Below are positions 12,986 through 13,550 of a stretch of 13,550 nucleotides of DNA, piece by piece. Made by a program: the position numbers and the translations under genes. Under the pieces are notes generated by a model. That model made no database searches and was not told the origin of the DNA. It worked only from the letters and a program-made list of their open reading frames with translations. Positions within the stretch are counted from its first letter, which is position 1; the number at the start of each line of letters is the position of its first letter. Location of the stretch: the NCBI GenBank assembly GCA_019058135.1, contig JAHLWE010000520.1:1-13550 (forward strand), in the 5' to 3' direction. The stretch is from Promethearchaeota archaeon (GTDB lineage: Archaea > Asgardarchaeota > Lokiarchaeia > Sigyniarchaeales > SOKP01).

Positions 12986-13516
12986 TTATAAATGTAATTC
13001 TTCAAATCGCTTAATTGAATAATCTACTATCCTTTTTGCTTCTGCGGCATTTCTCCATTCTTTAAATTTTACGAATTTATGTGGCTCTAGTCTTTTGTAA
13101 GTTTCATAAAACTCTTGTATTTCTTTTAATTTATGTTTATGAACATCATTTATATCCATAAAACCTTCAAATCTCGCATCATTTACAAGAACAGATAATA
13201 TTTTGGGATCATCACCATGTTCATCTTCCATTATTAAAGCACCGATAACCCGAACTTTTACAACACATCCAACTTCAAGCGGTTCATAACTTAATACCAT
13301 TATATCAAGCGGGTCGTTATCTTCAGACCATGTTTGAGGTATAAACCCATATTCAATAGGGAAAACAACTGATGATGGAATTACTCTGTCTAAAACAAAT
13401 ACCTCCCATTCGTGTTTATACTCATATTTATCTCTTGAACCACTTATTACTTCAATAACTCCGTTTAAAATTTCTGGAGGGTTATCTCCAGATGGAATAT
13501 TTTTCCATAGATCCAT
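12986..13516 (-). CDS. ppa: Inorganic pyrophosphatase, class A (family I)
   Basis: This soluble enzyme hydrolyses pyrophosphate to two phosphates, pulling biosynthetic reactions forward. The 176-aa length fits family I. The signature DNDPLDI is at residues 66-72, with Asp66, Asp68 and Asp71 binding the catalytic magnesium ions. Other conserved segments are SRDKYEYK (27-34), FPIEYGFIPQTW (52-63), EDEHGDDPKIL (a second metal-binding loop) and the C-terminal KFKEWRNAAEAK that contacts phosphate. The opening MDLWKNIPSGDNPPE matches archaeal family members. The ATG at 13516 is supported by a TATA-like box about 28 nt upstream, a distance suggesting an almost leaderless transcript. It leads a two-gene unit with the EFR1-type gene. 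All key residues are present and the gene is complete. Confidence 0.95.
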   Translation of the reverse strand: MDLWKNIPSGDNPPEILNGVIEVISGSRDKYEYKHEWEVFVLDRVIPSSVVFPIEYGFIPQTWSEDNDPLDIMVLSYEPLEVGCVVKVRVIGALIMEDEHGDDPKILSVLVNDARFEGFMDINDVHKHKLKEIQEFYETYKRLEPHKFVKFKEWRNAAEAKRIVDYSIKRFEELHL

Positions 13517-13538
13517 AGGATCTAAATTTAAATAAGTG

Positions 13539-13549
13539 TTATAAATATA
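13539..13549 (-). promoter_or_regulatory. ppa: TATA-box candidate for the pyrophosphatase gene
   Basis: On the minus strand TATATTTATAA lies 23-33 nt upstream of the ATG at 13516. Archaeal TATA boxes sit about 25-30 nt before the transcription start, so the transcript would begin at or within a few bases of the ATG. The window ends here, so upstream factor-binding sequence cannot be seen. Confidence 0.4.
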
Positions 13550-13550
13550 A

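Noticed and set aside
1..13550. CRISPR array, tRNA or rRNA gene, insertion sequence, toxin-antitoxin or phage genes
   Set aside because: No regularly spaced repeats, no cloverleaf-like G/C-rich segment, and no transposase, integrase or nuclease motifs were found on either strand.

Overview
This is a very AT-rich, densely coded window. Its gene mix points to an archaeon, most likely an Asgard (Lokiarchaeia-like) lineage. The indications are two flavodoxin-plus-ferredoxin (EFR1-type) proteins, a GPH-type MFS symporter, a CocE/S15 hydrolase, a DUF2961/GH172 protein, a class S12 serine hydrolase, a surface M1 peptidase and a class A pyrophosphatase with an archaeal-looking N-terminus. Starts mostly lack Shine-Dalgarno sequences, and T-rich 3' ends and TATA-like boxes are common. 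The lineage is an inference from families and composition; there is no rRNA or phylogenetic marker here.

Layout. Positions 1-5600 hold five plus-strand genes: a small unknown (37-393), a six-helix membrane protein (523-1179), an EFR1-type flavodoxin/ferredoxin (1254-2093), a membrane-anchored M1 metallopeptidase (2164-4110) and a GPH-type transporter (4209-5600). Positions 5639-9430 are minus-strand: a decayed 3' fragment of a GH172 gene (5639-5770), a small unknown (5817-6170), a CocE/X-Pro dipeptidyl-peptidase-type hydrolase (6202-8028), and a dipeptide epimerase cut in two by one in-frame TGA (8303-9430). A plus-strand beta-lactamase-fold serine hydrolase (9539-10939) diverges from the epimerase. 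It converges on an intact GH172 gene (10954-12015, minus). The window ends with a minus-strand pair, inorganic pyrophosphatase then a second EFR1-type protein (13516 down to 12108).

How the genes fit together. The M1 peptidase, CocE/S15 hydrolase, serine hydrolase and dipeptide epimerase suggest peptide breakdown, possibly including D-amino-acid peptides from bacterial debris. The GPH symporter and GH172 enzyme suggest uptake and processing of sugars. The EFR1-type proteins are probable electron carriers or flavin/Fe-S oxidoreductases whose partners cannot be named from sequence.

The two strongest observations are signs of gene decay. First, reading through the epimerase TGA restores a full-length enzyme with every expected catalytic residue in register, and the TGA falls where the family has a Gly (GGA to TGA is one base change). 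Second, a sequence just beyond the transporter is clearly homologous to the last ~45 codons of the intact GH172 gene 5.3 kb away, but carries a one-base deletion and an in-frame stop. No CRISPR array, tRNA, rRNA, transposase or defence system is visible.
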